Below are positions 25,289 through 34,667 of a DNA stretch of 64,000 nt, one piece after another. The first letter of the stretch is position 1. Each line of letters opens with the position of its first letter. The stretch covers positions 1 to 64,000 of the forward strand of contig CAMJRR010000014.1 of assembly GCA_946408345.1 (NCBI GenBank), written 5' to 3'. The translations under genes were made by a program, and so were the position numbers. This DNA is from an uncultured Bacteroidales bacterium (lineage in GTDB: Bacteria > Bacteroidota > Bacteroidia > Bacteroidales > F082). Below the pieces are notes generated by a model, which did no database searches, had not been told where the DNA came from, and saw only the letters and a list, made by a program, of their open reading frames with translations.

Positions 25289-26554
25289 ATGGAACAAACT
25301 TATATCAAGCGCGAGACTTACCTCCAAAAGCTCATCGACCGAAGGGACAATGGCGAGGTGAAAATTGTCACCGGTCCAAGGCGATGCGGAAAATCGTGGC
25401 TCCTCAAGCGCATTTTCAAGGATTATCTGGTCTCCAACGGTGTAGCCGAAGAAAACATCATCATCGTTTCCTTCGACATGGATGATGAAGAGGAGATGTA
25501 TGGCGACCTCACCGAACGCGGAGCCCTGAAAGAGTTCCTTTACAGCCGCATCACTTCGCCAAAAACAAATTATTATGTCATCCTAGATGAAGTGCAAGAA
25601 GTGGATGGGTTTGAAAGAATTGTCAACGGGCTGAATGCCAAGGACAATGTGGACGTATACATCACTGGGAGCAATTCACATTTCCTTTCTTCCGACATCC
25701 GAACTATCTTCCGCGGTCGCGGTGATGAAGTGCGAGTTTATCCACTTTCATTCAAGGAGTTTTGCTCAAACAGGACCGAGCCTATTAACGAACTTTGGAA
25801 AGAATATTACACCTACGGGGGCATGCCTGGATTGCTCAACCACCATACTCCCGAGCAGAAAGTGGCTTACTTGCAACGGCTTTGGAGCAAGACCTACCTT
25901 GACGATGTGGTGGAACGCAACCATGTGAAAAACCGCGAGGCCCTTTCTGCACTTGCCGATGCGCTATGTTCCTCCATCGGTTCCTTGACCAATCCCAACC
26001 GCATCAGCAATGTGCTGCAAAGTGTTCAAAAGACCAAAATCGACCCAGAAACTGTTGGAAACTACATTGATTACCTTGAGGAGGCCTTCCTCTTCGAAGG
26101 TGCAAAACGCTTCAACATCAAGGGAAACAAATATTTTGAAAGCATTAAGAAATACTATGCCGTCGATGTGGGATTACGCAATGCCAAACTCAATTTCCGT
26201 CAACAAGAAATCACTCATATTATGGAAAATGTCATATATAATGAATTGAGGATGAGAGGTTTCAGCGTAGATGTGGGATTGGTGGAAAGTCGCGAAATGC
26301 GTGAAGGCAAGATGGCCTACATACAATACGAAATCGACTTCATCGCACAAAACGGGATGGACAAGTACTATATCCAATCCGCCTTCAAGATGGACGATGC
26401 CGAAAAGCAAGAAAATGAAATCCGCTCTCTGCAAAAAGTGGACGACAGTTTCAAAAAAATCGTCATCACTGGAGACGACATCGCCACCTATACCGATGCA
26501 AAAGGTATAGTTTATATGGGATTATTTCAATTTTTAAAGGGAGAATTATTATGA
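25289..26554 (+). CDS. ATP-binding protein, AAA_14/DUF4143 family
   Basis: A 421-residue ATPase. Walker A GPRRCGKSWLL near residue 30, Walker B VILDEVQEV near 100, TGSNSHFLSSD sensor region, then a DUF4143 domain with a PD-(D/E)XK-like core (residues ~300-400: VIYNELRMRGF, YEIDFIAQ). Such genes are abundant and variable in Bacteroidales; the role is unknown, perhaps a conflict or mobile-associated ATPase. The triplicated palindromic promoter upstream suggests tight autorepression. The end overlaps the carbonic anhydrase start by 4 nt. Confidence 0.88.
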   Translation: MEQTYIKRETYLQKLIDRRDNGEVKIVTGPRRCGKSWLLKRIFKDYLVSNGVAEENIIIVSFDMDDEEEMYGDLTERGALKEFLYSRITSPKTNYYVILDEVQEVDGFERIVNGLNAKDNVDVYITGSNSHFLSSDIRTIFRGRGDEVRVYPLSFKEFCSNRTEPINELWKEYYTYGGMPGLLNHHTPEQKVAYLQRLWSKTYLDDVVERNHVKNREALSALADALCSSIGSLTNPNRISNVLQSVQKTKIDPETVGNYIDYLEEAFLFEGAKRFNIKGNKYFESIKKYYAVDVGLRNAKLNFRQQEITHIMENVIYNELRMRGFSVDVGLVESREMREGKMAYIQYEIDFIAQNGMDKYYIQSAFKMDDAEKQENEIRSLQKVDDSFKKIVITGDDIATYTDAKGIVYMGLFQFLKGELL

Positions 26555-27093
26555 ACACAAAACAAGCCTTAGACCTACTCAAAGCCGGCAATACACGCTT
26601 CGTTTCGGGAGCCTTGACACCAAAAGACGACTATGCAACACTGCGGGAGCAACTCAGCGCCGGTCAGCATCCCTTCGCCGTGGTGCTATGCTGCTCCGAC
26701 AGCCGCGTGGCACCCGAGATTATCTTCGACCAAAAGCTTGGTGACCTCTTTGTCATCCGTAACGCGGGCAACATAGTGGATGAGGAAGTGCTCGGTTCCA
26801 TTGAATATGCCGTTGAGCATCTGGAGACGCCGTTGGTGGTCGTCTTGGGACACTCCGCCTGTGGTGCCGTCACGGCAACCTGCCAAGGCGGTGACTTGCC
26901 TGGTCACATCCTTGATTTGGCCAAACGCATCAAACCTTCAATCAACACAAACTGCTGCATTGATGACAACGCACGCCATCATGCCAAAAGGATGGCACAA
27001 CTAATCGAAGACGACGAAATCGTCCATCATGTTGGCGCCAAAGTCGTTGCAGCTTTCTACGATCTCCAAAGCGGAAAAGTGGAATGGCTGTAA
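26551..27093 (+). CDS. Beta-class carbonic anhydrase
   Basis: Interconverts CO2 and bicarbonate with a zinc ion. The 180-residue sequence has zinc ligands in CCSDSRV and HSACGA, plus NAGN, typical of beta enzymes. Its start codon overlaps the ATPase stop (ATGA), so it may be read from the ATPase message, although the functions appear unrelated. A Shine-Dalgarno-like AAAGGGAG lies just upstream. Confidence 0.92.
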   Translation: MNTKQALDLLKAGNTRFVSGALTPKDDYATLREQLSAGQHPFAVVLCCSDSRVAPEIIFDQKLGDLFVIRNAGNIVDEEVLGSIEYAVEHLETPLVVVLGHSACGAVTATCQGGDLPGHILDLAKRIKPSINTNCCIDDNARHHAKRMAQLIEDDEIVHHVGAKVVAAFYDLQSGKVEWL

Positions 27094-27105
27094 CTCAGTT
27101 TTCCT

Positions 27106-27113
27106 TATTTTTG
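27106..27113 (+). promoter_or_regulatory. -7 box of the amidohydrolase gene
   Basis: TATTTTTG, 25 nt before the start codon. Confidence 0.5.
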
Positions 27114-27138
27114 TCGTCTCATTCATAGAAAACAGACC

Positions 27139-28767
27139 ATGAAAACAAACACAAAACACATAACCTTAGCTTTCATCGCTTCAATTCTGACCTTTATGAC
27201 TGCCTGCAATCAAAAAGCACCCGTTGACCTTATCGTCCACAATGCCAATATTTACACCGTAGACAACGACTTCTCGAAAGCCCAAGCATTTGCCGTAAAA
27301 AACGGTAAGTTCATCGCCGTCGGCAATGAAGAGAACATCATGCGCCAATACGCCGCCAAAGAGACCATCGATGCCCAAGGCGATGCCGTTTATCCCGGCT
27401 TCATGGATGGACACAGCCACTTCACGGGCTATGGTGAGAATCTCGTCCGTTGGGCCGACCTGAAAGGCTGCCGCTCCTACGATGAGGTCATCGAACGCCT
27501 CAAGGTACACGACAGCCTCTACCCTGCCGAATGGCTCTTGGGTCGCGGCTGGGACCAGAACCTTTGGGAGGTGGCCGAGTTCCCCGATAACGAAAAGCTT
27601 GCAGATGCCTTCCCCAACAAGAAAGTCCTGCTGACCCGTGTGGATGGTCATGCGGTATTGGTATCCAAAGAAGTTCTTGAATTGGCCAACATTGACGCGA
27701 ACACTAAGATGGACGGCGGCATGGCCATCGTCAAAGAAGGTCGTTGCACAGGTGTGCTGTTGGACAACCTCGCTGATGCTGCCAAGGCCTTGGTGCCTAA
27801 GATGGAGACTGCACAAAGCACTCAAGCTCTGCTCAAGGCACAAGAGAATTGTATGGCCGTCGGCCTGACCAGCGTCACGGATGCCGGACAGGACATCGCC
27901 ACCATCGAACTCATTGACAGCTTACAACAGTCGGGACAACTCAAGATGCACGTCAACGCGATGGTCAACCCCGACGACGAGACGATGGACCACTTTATGC
28001 GCCAAGGTGTCATCGACAAAGAAAGACTCACCGTCCGCAGCGTAAAAATCTACGCCGACGGTGCCTTAGGCTCAAGTGGCGCGAAACTGCTTGAACCATA
28101 TACCGACGACCCGACCAACAACGGCTTGATTCTGGAAAGCGACGAGTTCTACCGTTATGTCTGCCAAAAGGCCTACGATGCTGGCTATCAAGTCTGTTGC
28201 CATGCCATCGGCGACGGCGGCGTGCACCATATTTTGGACATCTTTTCGGAATACCTGAAAGGCAAAAATGATTTACGCTGGCGCATCGAGCACTCTCAAA
28301 CGGTTGCTGACGCGGACTTCCAACGCTTTGGAGAACTCTCAGTCATTCCCTCTATCCAGACCACGCACTGCACCTCCGACATGGACTGGGCCGACGAGCG
28401 TCTTGGCGACCGCATCAAGAACGCATACGCCTACCAACAGTTGCTGCAGCAAAACGGTTGGGTCATCAATGGCACCGACTTCCCCATCGAGGACATCAGC
28501 CCCATCTACACTTTCTATGCCGCCGTGGCCCGCAAACACTTGGACGGCACGCCTGCCGAGGGTTTCCAAATGGAGAACGCCTTATCCCGCGAACAAGCCC
28601 TGCGTTCCATCACGATTTGGGTGGCCAAAGGCTGCTTCCTCGAAAACCGCAAAGGCAGCATCGAAGTCGGGAAAGACGCTGATTTCGTGATTCTTGACAG
28701 AGACCTTATGAAGGTGGCAGAAGGTGAAATCCCAACAGCTAAGGTGAAGGTGTGCCACATTCATTGA
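27139..28767 (+). CDS. Amidohydrolase lipoprotein (YtcJ/Amidohydrolase_3 type)
   Basis: A 542-residue metal-dependent hydrolase. Lipoprotein signal ending FMTAC, so periplasmic-side. Motifs: metal-binding GFMDGHSHF, IYADGALGSSG, CCHAIGDGG, RIEHSQT and GTDFPIE. The YtcJ-like group hydrolyses amides or imides of unknown natural substrate. Own promoter; convergent with the NlpC/P60 gene, 9 nt apart. Confidence 0.88.
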   Translation: MKTNTKHITLAFIASILTFMTACNQKAPVDLIVHNANIYTVDNDFSKAQAFAVKNGKFIAVGNEENIMRQYAAKETIDAQGDAVYPGFMDGHSHFTGYGENLVRWADLKGCRSYDEVIERLKVHDSLYPAEWLLGRGWDQNLWEVAEFPDNEKLADAFPNKKVLLTRVDGHAVLVSKEVLELANIDANTKMDGGMAIVKEGRCTGVLLDNLADAAKALVPKMETAQSTQALLKAQENCMAVGLTSVTDAGQDIATIELIDSLQQSGQLKMHVNAMVNPDDETMDHFMRQGVIDKERLTVRSVKIYADGALGSSGAKLLEPYTDDPTNNGLILESDEFYRYVCQKAYDAGYQVCCHAIGDGGVHHILDIFSEYLKGKNDLRWRIEHSQTVADADFQRFGELSVIPSIQTTHCTSDMDWADERLGDRIKNAYAYQQLLQQNGWVINGTDFPIEDISPIYTFYAAVARKHLDGTPAEGFQMENALSREQALRSITIWVAKGCFLENRKGSIEVGKDADFVILDRDLMKVAEGEIPTAKVKVCHIH

Positions 28768-28776
28768 CCTCTCACT

Positions 28777-29442
28777 TCATTCAGGCAAAACTCTGCAAGC
28801 TGTGATGTACCTTGAATAATAATAAGACTCCGTGGATACCGAAATGGTGACACCTAACCTCACCGAAGCATGGATAAAGGTAAATCGATGGCTCAAGGGG
28901 TCGTTGCTTACCACGATACCTACATGACCGATCTCACGCGTTTTACTTCCACCGCCATAAAATACCAAATCGCCACATCGAAGTTCGTCAGGTTTCGTAA
29001 TCACCTTCCAACCGTCATCCAGCTGGCCCTTAGACGTTGCCCTCAACTCATAGCCAAAATGCCGAAACACAAACGCAGTGAAGCCCGAACAGTCGAACTT
29101 GCTAGGACCTTTGCCCGCATAAGCATAAGGTGCGCCCAAGAATTGTTTTGCATACTCAATGATACTATCAGCCAAAGTGCTCGGATAAGAATAATTGTAA
29201 GGCTGTCCAAAATCCGACACCTGTATGGAATCTCGTTTTTCCTTCCTCGCCTGTTCAAAGATATCTTGACTTTTCCGCCCCTTGATTTTAGGGATAGTTT
29301 CGTTTGCTGACTCCACCCCATTATTTGGCATAGGATCAACACGCAACAAACCAAAGATGGAGGTACAACCCGTCATCAACAAGGTCAGAAACGCGAGGAC
29401 AAAGGGAAAGGCTAATATACAAGTCTGCTTATCGGCTCTCAT
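28777..29442 (-). CDS. NlpC/P60 peptidoglycan hydrolase lipoprotein
   Basis: Probable cell-wall endopeptidase of 221 residues. Lipobox LLMTGC near residue 25. NlpC/P60 domain from about residue 90: catalytic Cys in KFDCSGFTAFVF, His in IGHVGIV and polar residue/His in FIHAS. It cleaves D-gamma-Glu to diamino-acid links in stem peptides. A linker of about 65 residues separates the lipid anchor from the domain. Confidence 0.9.
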   Translation of the reverse strand: MRADKQTCILAFPFVLAFLTLLMTGCTSIFGLLRVDPMPNNGVESANETIPKIKGRKSQDIFEQARKEKRDSIQVSDFGQPYNYSYPSTLADSIIEYAKQFLGAPYAYAGKGPSKFDCSGFTAFVFRHFGYELRATSKGQLDDGWKVITKPDELRCGDLVFYGGGSKTREIGHVGIVVSNDPLSHRFTFIHASVRLGVTISVSTESYYYSRYITACRVLPE

Positions 29443-29465
29443 AAGGCTACAAAGATATTATTTTT

Positions 29466-29473
29466 TACTTTTG
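29466..29473 (+). promoter_or_regulatory. -7 box of the UvrA-like gene
   Basis: TACTTTTG followed by CAGCGG, 21 nt before the start codon. Confidence 0.5.
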
Positions 29474-29493
29474 CAGCGGAAAAAAACACGACA

Positions 29494-31827
29494 ATGTCCC
29501 AAGAATTCGACTATATCCTCATCAAAGACGCCACTGAGAACAACCTGAAGCACGTTACCGTCAAGATCCCGAAACGACAAATCACGGTGGTTACGGGTGT
29601 TTCAGGTTCGGGAAAGTCATCGTTGGTATTGGACACCATCGCCGCCAAGTCACGGCGGGAACTAAACGATACTTTTCCTTCGTTCACACAACAGTATTTG
29701 CCCAAATACGGTCGTCCTCATGTAGGCGACATTGAGAACCTGCCCATCGCCATCGTCATTGAGCAGCGTAAGCCTACTTCCAATTCACGTTCTACGGTAG
29801 GCACTTACACGGACATTTATGCATTGTTGAGATTGTTATTCTCACGCATCGGGCAGCCATTCGTGGGTTATTCCGACACCTTCTCGTTCAACCACCCTTC
29901 GGGCAGTTGTCCTCGCTGCGCAGGATTGGGTGAAATTCGCGAGCTGGACATCCATAAATTGGTCGACTTCGACAAGTCGCTCAACGATGAGGACACCATA
30001 CACTACATTGCCTTCGGGAAAGGCGGCTGGCGCTGGATCCGTTATGCCCACAGCGGCCTCTTCGACCTCGACAAGAAAATCAAGGACTATTCGCCCGAGG
30101 AACTCGACCTGTTCCTCAACTCGCCGCAAATCAAGCTGAAGAATCCGCCGTCGAATTGGCCGAAGAGTGCCAAATACGAAGGCCTCATCCCACGCATGTA
30201 CCGCAGCATCATCAACTCGGAGGAAGGCCTGCTCCATGCCGCCGTGCTCAACCCTATGCTCACTATGGGCATCTGTCCCGACTGCGGTGGCACCCGCCTC
30301 AACGAAAAGATTCGCTCCTGCAAAATCAAGGGCGTCAACATCGCAGAGGTGACCGCTATGAGCATCACCGACTGCCGTCAGTGGATGGAGACCATCGACA
30401 ACCCTCTTGCTGAGGACATCAAGCACGCCACCATCGAAAGGCTTGCCGCCTTAGAGGAAATTGGCCTTGGTTACCTCACCCTCGACCGCGCCATCGGCAC
30501 GCTCTCGGGCGGCGAGGCGCAACGCTGCAAGATCGCCAAATACATCAACTCTCCCCTCTCCGACGTGATGTACATCCTTGACGAACCCAGCGTGGGCCTG
30601 CACAACCACGACATCCTGCTCATGCAGAAGTCGGTGCAGAAGCTGAAAAACCACGGCAACACCGTCATCCTCGTCGAACATCATAAGGATATGATCAAAA
30701 TCGCCGACCACATCATCGACATGGGACCAGGTGCCGGCATGAAAGGTGGCGAAATCGTATTCGAGGGAAGCTACGACGAGCTATTGCGAAGCCAGACGCT
30801 AACAGGCATTTCGCTCAGCGCAACAAGTTCCATAAAGGAACAAGTTCGCCTTCCCAAGTCGTTTTTCCATTTGGAGAACGCCACACTACACAATATCAAA
30901 GACTTGAGCGTTGACTTGCCATTGGGTGTGATGTGTGGCATCGCAGGCGTAGCTGGTTCTGGCAAGAATTCGCTGATGGAGTGTTTCCGCAAAGCCTATC
31001 CGCAACCCGAGGACATCGTTTACATCAGCCAGAAAAACATTGGCATCAGCCTACGCTCCACCCCTGCCACCTATCTCGAAGTGGCCGACGACATCCGCAA
31101 ACTCTTCGCCAAAGTGAACAAGACAAAGGCTGACTTGTTCTCCTTCAACGGCAAGGGCGGCTGTCCCGTCTGCCAAGGGAAAGGTGTGATTGTCAGTGAT
31201 ATGGCTTTTATGGATGCCATTGAGACCACCTGCGAGGCCTGTGGCGGACTGCGCTACAGCAACGAAGTCTTATCATATAAGGTCAACGGTATGAACATTG
31301 CCGAAGTGATGGATATGACCGCCAACAAAGCCTCTGAAATGTTTGCAGACACCGTCATTGCCGAGAAGCTGGAGCCTTTGCGCAAAGTCGGTTTGGGTTA
31401 TTTGCATCTGAACCAATCGCTTTCGACCTTATCTGGCGGTGAGCTACAGCGCATTAAGTTGGCCTCTTACCTTGTTGAATTGTTGAGTGTTGAGTCGTTG
31501 AATTGTTCTTGCAACAAATCAACAATTAAACAGTTAAACACCTCAACACTTCAACATCCCAAAATCTTCATCATGGACGAGCCTTCCGACGGCCTCCACC
31601 TCAACGACATCAAGCGCATCCTCGACCTCTTCGACACCATGGTCGAAGCGGGCAACACCATCTTCCTCATCGAGCACAACCTGGAGATGCTGAAGCAGTG
31701 CGACTACCTCATCGAACTCGGTCCCGGCGGCGGTGCCATAGGCGGCAAAGTCATTTTCACAGGCACGCCCAAACAAATGTTGGATTGTAAAGAATCAATA
31801 ACAGCACCTTATTTCTCTTCCAATTAG
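29494..31827 (+). CDS. UvrA-like ABC ATPase (UvrA paralogue)
   Basis: A 777-residue, double-ABC UvrA-type protein without the full-length UvrA insertion set (UvrA is about 940). Walker A sites TGVSGSGKSSL and AGVAGSGKNSL (second with Asn for the usual Ser), zinc-type CxxC pairs (CPRCAGLG, CPDCGG, CPVCQGKG, CEACGG), signatures TLSGGEAQRCKIAKY and TLSGGELQRIKLASY, Walker B YILDEPSVGLH and FIMDEPSDGLH. Such paralogues are linked to drug or damage resistance. A 28-codon hairpin insert lies between the second signature and Walker B (see repeat at 31473-31556). Confidence 0.88.
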   Translation: MSQEFDYILIKDATENNLKHVTVKIPKRQITVVTGVSGSGKSSLVLDTIAAKSRRELNDTFPSFTQQYLPKYGRPHVGDIENLPIAIVIEQRKPTSNSRSTVGTYTDIYALLRLLFSRIGQPFVGYSDTFSFNHPSGSCPRCAGLGEIRELDIHKLVDFDKSLNDEDTIHYIAFGKGGWRWIRYAHSGLFDLDKKIKDYSPEELDLFLNSPQIKLKNPPSNWPKSAKYEGLIPRMYRSIINSEEGLLHAAVLNPMLTMGICPDCGGTRLNEKIRSCKIKGVNIAEVTAMSITDCRQWMETIDNPLAEDIKHATIERLAALEEIGLGYLTLDRAIGTLSGGEAQRCKIAKYINSPLSDVMYILDEPSVGLHNHDILLMQKSVQKLKNHGNTVILVEHHKDMIKIADHIIDMGPGAGMKGGEIVFEGSYDELLRSQTLTGISLSATSSIKEQVRLPKSFFHLENATLHNIKDLSVDLPLGVMCGIAGVAGSGKNSLMECFRKAYPQPEDIVYISQKNIGISLRSTPATYLEVADDIRKLFAKVNKTKADLFSFNGKGGCPVCQGKGVIVSDMAFMDAIETTCEACGGLRYSNEVLSYKVNGMNIAEVMDMTANKASEMFADTVIAEKLEPLRKVGLGYLHLNQSLSTLSGGELQRIKLASYLVELLSVESLNCSCNKSTIKQLNTSTLQHPKIFIMDEPSDGLHLNDIKRILDLFDTMVEAGNTIFLIEHNLEMLKQCDYLIELGPGGGAIGGKVIFTGTPKQMLDCKESITAPYFSSN
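31473..31556. repeat. In-frame 84-bp inverted-repeat insertion inside the UvrA-like gene
   Basis: Outer arms TGTTGAATTGTTGAG (31473-31487) and CTCAACACTTCAACA (31542-31556) match at 14 of 15; inner arms around GTTGAATTGTT / AACAATTAAAC. Its length is a multiple of three with no stop codon, so it adds about 28 residues. Part of the right half (31520-31547) recurs, inverted, at 45419-45446 with 26 of 28 identical bases. Confidence 0.75.
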
Positions 31828-31885
31828 CCTCCAAAAAAACACATTTTTTTAGTCAATACGAAGACCATAGTATTCCAAAAAAGTG

Positions 31886-31893
31886 TATTTTTG
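31886..31893 (+). promoter_or_regulatory. -7 box of the T9SS/Cthe_2159 gene pair
   Basis: TATTTTTG followed by C, 37 nt before the start codon. Confidence 0.55.
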
Positions 31894-31929
31894 CATCTTT
31901 CAACATTTTGCAAACCTATTTCTACACCA

Positions 31930-32412
31930 ATGAAAAGCATTTTCAAACGCGGATTGCTGCTTTTGGCCTTCATTTTAGGGCTGGCATTCCACCTCGCAGC
32001 GCAATCCACCCAAATGACCATCCATTTCAACGATGGCACCGAACGCTCTTATTATATGTCGGAAAACGACCGCGTCTACTTTGAAGACAATGAGACTCTT
32101 GTCGTGGAACTCGCACCTACCAAATCCGACAGATTCAACTTGGCCGACATCCGTAAAATCACTTGCACCGAGACGGAAAGTGTTTCGGAAGCTTCAAACG
32201 CATTGGTTCAACTCTTCCCCAATCCATCACATAATGCCTTTTTGATTCGCAACCTAAAAGAACGACAAATGGTTAGCATCTACGCGCTTGATGGTCGGAT
32301 CATGAAGTCGTTTGAAACCACTGGAGACCAATGGATTGACATCTCCGACCTCCCCATCGGGCTTTATCTTGTCAAAACTGAGCACCAAACCCTTAAAATG
32401 ATCAAGCTATGA
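31930..32412 (+). CDS. Small secreted protein with T9SS type A sorting domain
   Basis: A 160-residue exported protein. Signal peptide MKSIFKRGLLLLAFILG ending near HLAAQ. The short middle (TIHFNDGTERSYYMSENDRVYF, then FNLADIRKITC) is a domain often found at the start of Bacteroidetes secreted proteins. From residue ~95 a T9SS type A domain (LFPNPSHNAF, GLYLVKTEHQ, KMIKL). So it is almost only signal, small domain and export tag. It overlaps the next gene by ATGA and shares its N-terminal theme. Confidence 0.78.
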   Translation: MKSIFKRGLLLLAFILGLAFHLAAQSTQMTIHFNDGTERSYYMSENDRVYFEDNETLVVELAPTKSDRFNLADIRKITCTETESVSEASNALVQLFPNPSHNAFLIRNLKERQMVSIYALDGRIMKSFETTGDQWIDISDLPIGLYLVKTEHQTLKMIKL

Positions 32413-34667
32413 GAAAGACCTTATTTATTATGGCCTTCCTGCTTGGTTGTATAGGCCTCAGTGCACAGGAGTATCACATGAAAGTCTTTAATACAGCCTT
32501 CATACTTTATGATAAGGATGTGAGCACTATTGAAGAATTTCGTTTTAATGGCGAATATATGTTCATTAACGATGATAATGGAGGTAATACACTGAATATC
32601 AGAGATATTGACAGCATTATTTTCAGGCAAGAGTCACCACACACGGGCGACACAGTTTACATCACCTACAACGGCAATTCCGTAACGGTGGACAATCCTT
32701 TCGCAGATGACGGGGTTCAAATCCATACAGACGGTGCTTTCGTTGATGTGGAATCTTGGAGAATGGATGTTCCATACGTAGTTTCCGGTAGCTCGGATAA
32801 TGGCAGGTTAATCTATTACAGCATGACATCTTTCCATTTGACCCTCGACAACTTATCCTTATCCAACCCTTCTACTGTCGCTATCGCAATGGGCGTTTAT
32901 GTTCCCGTAACACTGAGTCTCAAAGGCACTTCAACACTTGCCGACGGCACTAACGGTCCACAAGTAGGGACAATGGATATGCCTTGTGAACTTACCGTAA
33001 ACGGCCCGGGAACGCTACAAATAACAGGCAATGCCAAACATGCCATGAACATCGAAGGTCCTATCACCATCAACTCGGGCACTATCCGAATCCTTGGCTC
33101 CGACAGCGACGGCATTCACGGTAGTAACAACCTGACATGGAACGGCGGTACGCTTGAAATTGTTTCAGCCGGTTCAGATGGCCTCGATATTTCAGGTAAC
33201 GTCACCATCCAAGGCGGGGATCTCACCATCAACACAACGGCGGAAAGCCAAAGAGGCGTCAAAGTATCGGGCATTTTCACTATGGACAACGGCTCCCTTA
33301 CCCTCAACACGAGCGGCACGGACAGCAAGGGCATCAAGGCCGACAGCCTTGTTTATATTAACGGTGGAACGCTCACCATCGCCAACTCCGGCGACATGTC
33401 GAAAGGCATCAAGGCTGACAGCGACATCAACATTTCGGGCGGCGCCATTGACATCACTTCGTCGGGCAGCACCGTCCTACAGTTGGTCAACAACCAAAAC
33501 GAGCCTGCCTATTGCACCGCCATCAAATGTGACACTGATATCAACATCACTGGCGGTGACTTCACTATCACGCTGCCCACCACCAATCACGGCGGGAAGA
33601 GCATCAGTGCCGATGGCAATCTGAGCATCAATGGCGGTGACTTCACCATCACTACGCAAGGTGACGGTGCCACCTACACCATCAGCGGAAACAACAAGGA
33701 TGCCTACACCTCATCATGCCTGAAAAGCGAAGGCAATATGGAACTGCTCGGCGGTAACTTTAACCTTACCAGCACAGGTCGCGGTGGAAAGGGCATCAAC
33801 GTGGGCGGCACGCTCGTCATCGGCCAGGAAGATGCAAACAATGACAACCTCACCCTCAATGTCACCACCAGCGGCGAGCGTATCACCATCACTTCGGGCG
33901 GCGGCGGCCCCTGGGGCGGCGGCGACTATGCCAACCCGAAGGGCATTAAAGCCCAAGGCAACCTGACCATCAACAGCGGCAACATCACCGTGCATTGCAC
34001 CCAGACGCAAAACGAAGGTGGCGAATGCATCGAAAGCAAGGCCACGCTGACCATCAATGGTGGCAACATCGAAGCTTATTCCGTGAAGGACGACGCTGTG
34101 AACGCGGCCCAAAACCTCACTATCAACGGAGGCTTATACTATGCCCATAGCGACAACAACGACGGCACCGACTCGAACGGCAACATGTTCCTCAACGGCG
34201 GTCTCAACATTTCCAACGGTGCCCGTTCGCCTGAAGAAGGCTTCGACTGCGACAACAACCAATTCAAGATTACAGGTAGCACCAGCATTGGCACTGGTGG
34301 CGGCACCAGCAACCCAAGCACGAATGTCTGCACTCAGCCATCGCTGAAGATCAACACACAACATGGCTATGCCATTCAGATTCTAAAATCTGACGGCACG
34401 GTCATCTGTACCTACCAATGCCCCACCTTCACTAGCGGAGGTGGAGGCGGTTGGCCTGGTGGCGGCAACAGTATGGTTATGCTTTTCACCGACCCACAGC
34501 TCCAAACAGGTCAAAGCTACACTGTGAAATACAACGGTACCATCAGTGGCGGCACCAATTGGAACGGTTATTACACGGGCAATGTCACCTACACTGGCGG
34601 TCAAAGCGTCAATGTGAATGTCAATTCGATGGTGACCACGGTGAGTGCAGGAGGTGGAGGATGGTAA
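32409..34667 (+). CDS. Secreted carbohydrate-binding beta-helix protein (Cthe_2159-like)
   Basis: A 752-residue secreted protein: signal peptide (MRKTLFIMAFLLGCIGLSAQ), the same FNxxDI/RDIDSI-type N-terminal domain as its upstream neighbour, then a long right-handed beta-helix made of repeats such as GPITINSG, GNVTIQGGDLTI, DSDINISGGAIDI and GNLTINSGNI. This fits the Cthe_2159 polygalacturonate-binding, calcium-dependent family. The C terminus is Gly-rich (GGGGGWPGGGN). No T9SS tag was seen in it; it may work with the tagged protein encoded just upstream. Confidence 0.83.
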   Translation: MRKTLFIMAFLLGCIGLSAQEYHMKVFNTAFILYDKDVSTIEEFRFNGEYMFINDDNGGNTLNIRDIDSIIFRQESPHTGDTVYITYNGNSVTVDNPFADDGVQIHTDGAFVDVESWRMDVPYVVSGSSDNGRLIYYSMTSFHLTLDNLSLSNPSTVAIAMGVYVPVTLSLKGTSTLADGTNGPQVGTMDMPCELTVNGPGTLQITGNAKHAMNIEGPITINSGTIRILGSDSDGIHGSNNLTWNGGTLEIVSAGSDGLDISGNVTIQGGDLTINTTAESQRGVKVSGIFTMDNGSLTLNTSGTDSKGIKADSLVYINGGTLTIANSGDMSKGIKADSDINISGGAIDITSSGSTVLQLVNNQNEPAYCTAIKCDTDINITGGDFTITLPTTNHGGKSISADGNLSINGGDFTITTQGDGATYTISGNNKDAYTSSCLKSEGNMELLGGNFNLTSTGRGGKGINVGGTLVIGQEDANNDNLTLNVTTSGERITITSGGGGPWGGGDYANPKGIKAQGNLTINSGNITVHCTQTQNEGGECIESKATLTINGGNIEAYSVKDDAVNAAQNLTINGGLYYAHSDNNDGTDSNGNMFLNGGLNISNGARSPEEGFDCDNNQFKITGSTSIGTGGGTSNPSTNVCTQPSLKINTQHGYAIQILKSDGTVICTYQCPTFTSGGGGGWPGGGNSMVMLFTDPQLQTGQSYTVKYNGTISGGTNWNGYYTGNVTYTGGQSVNVNVNSMVTTVSAGGGGW

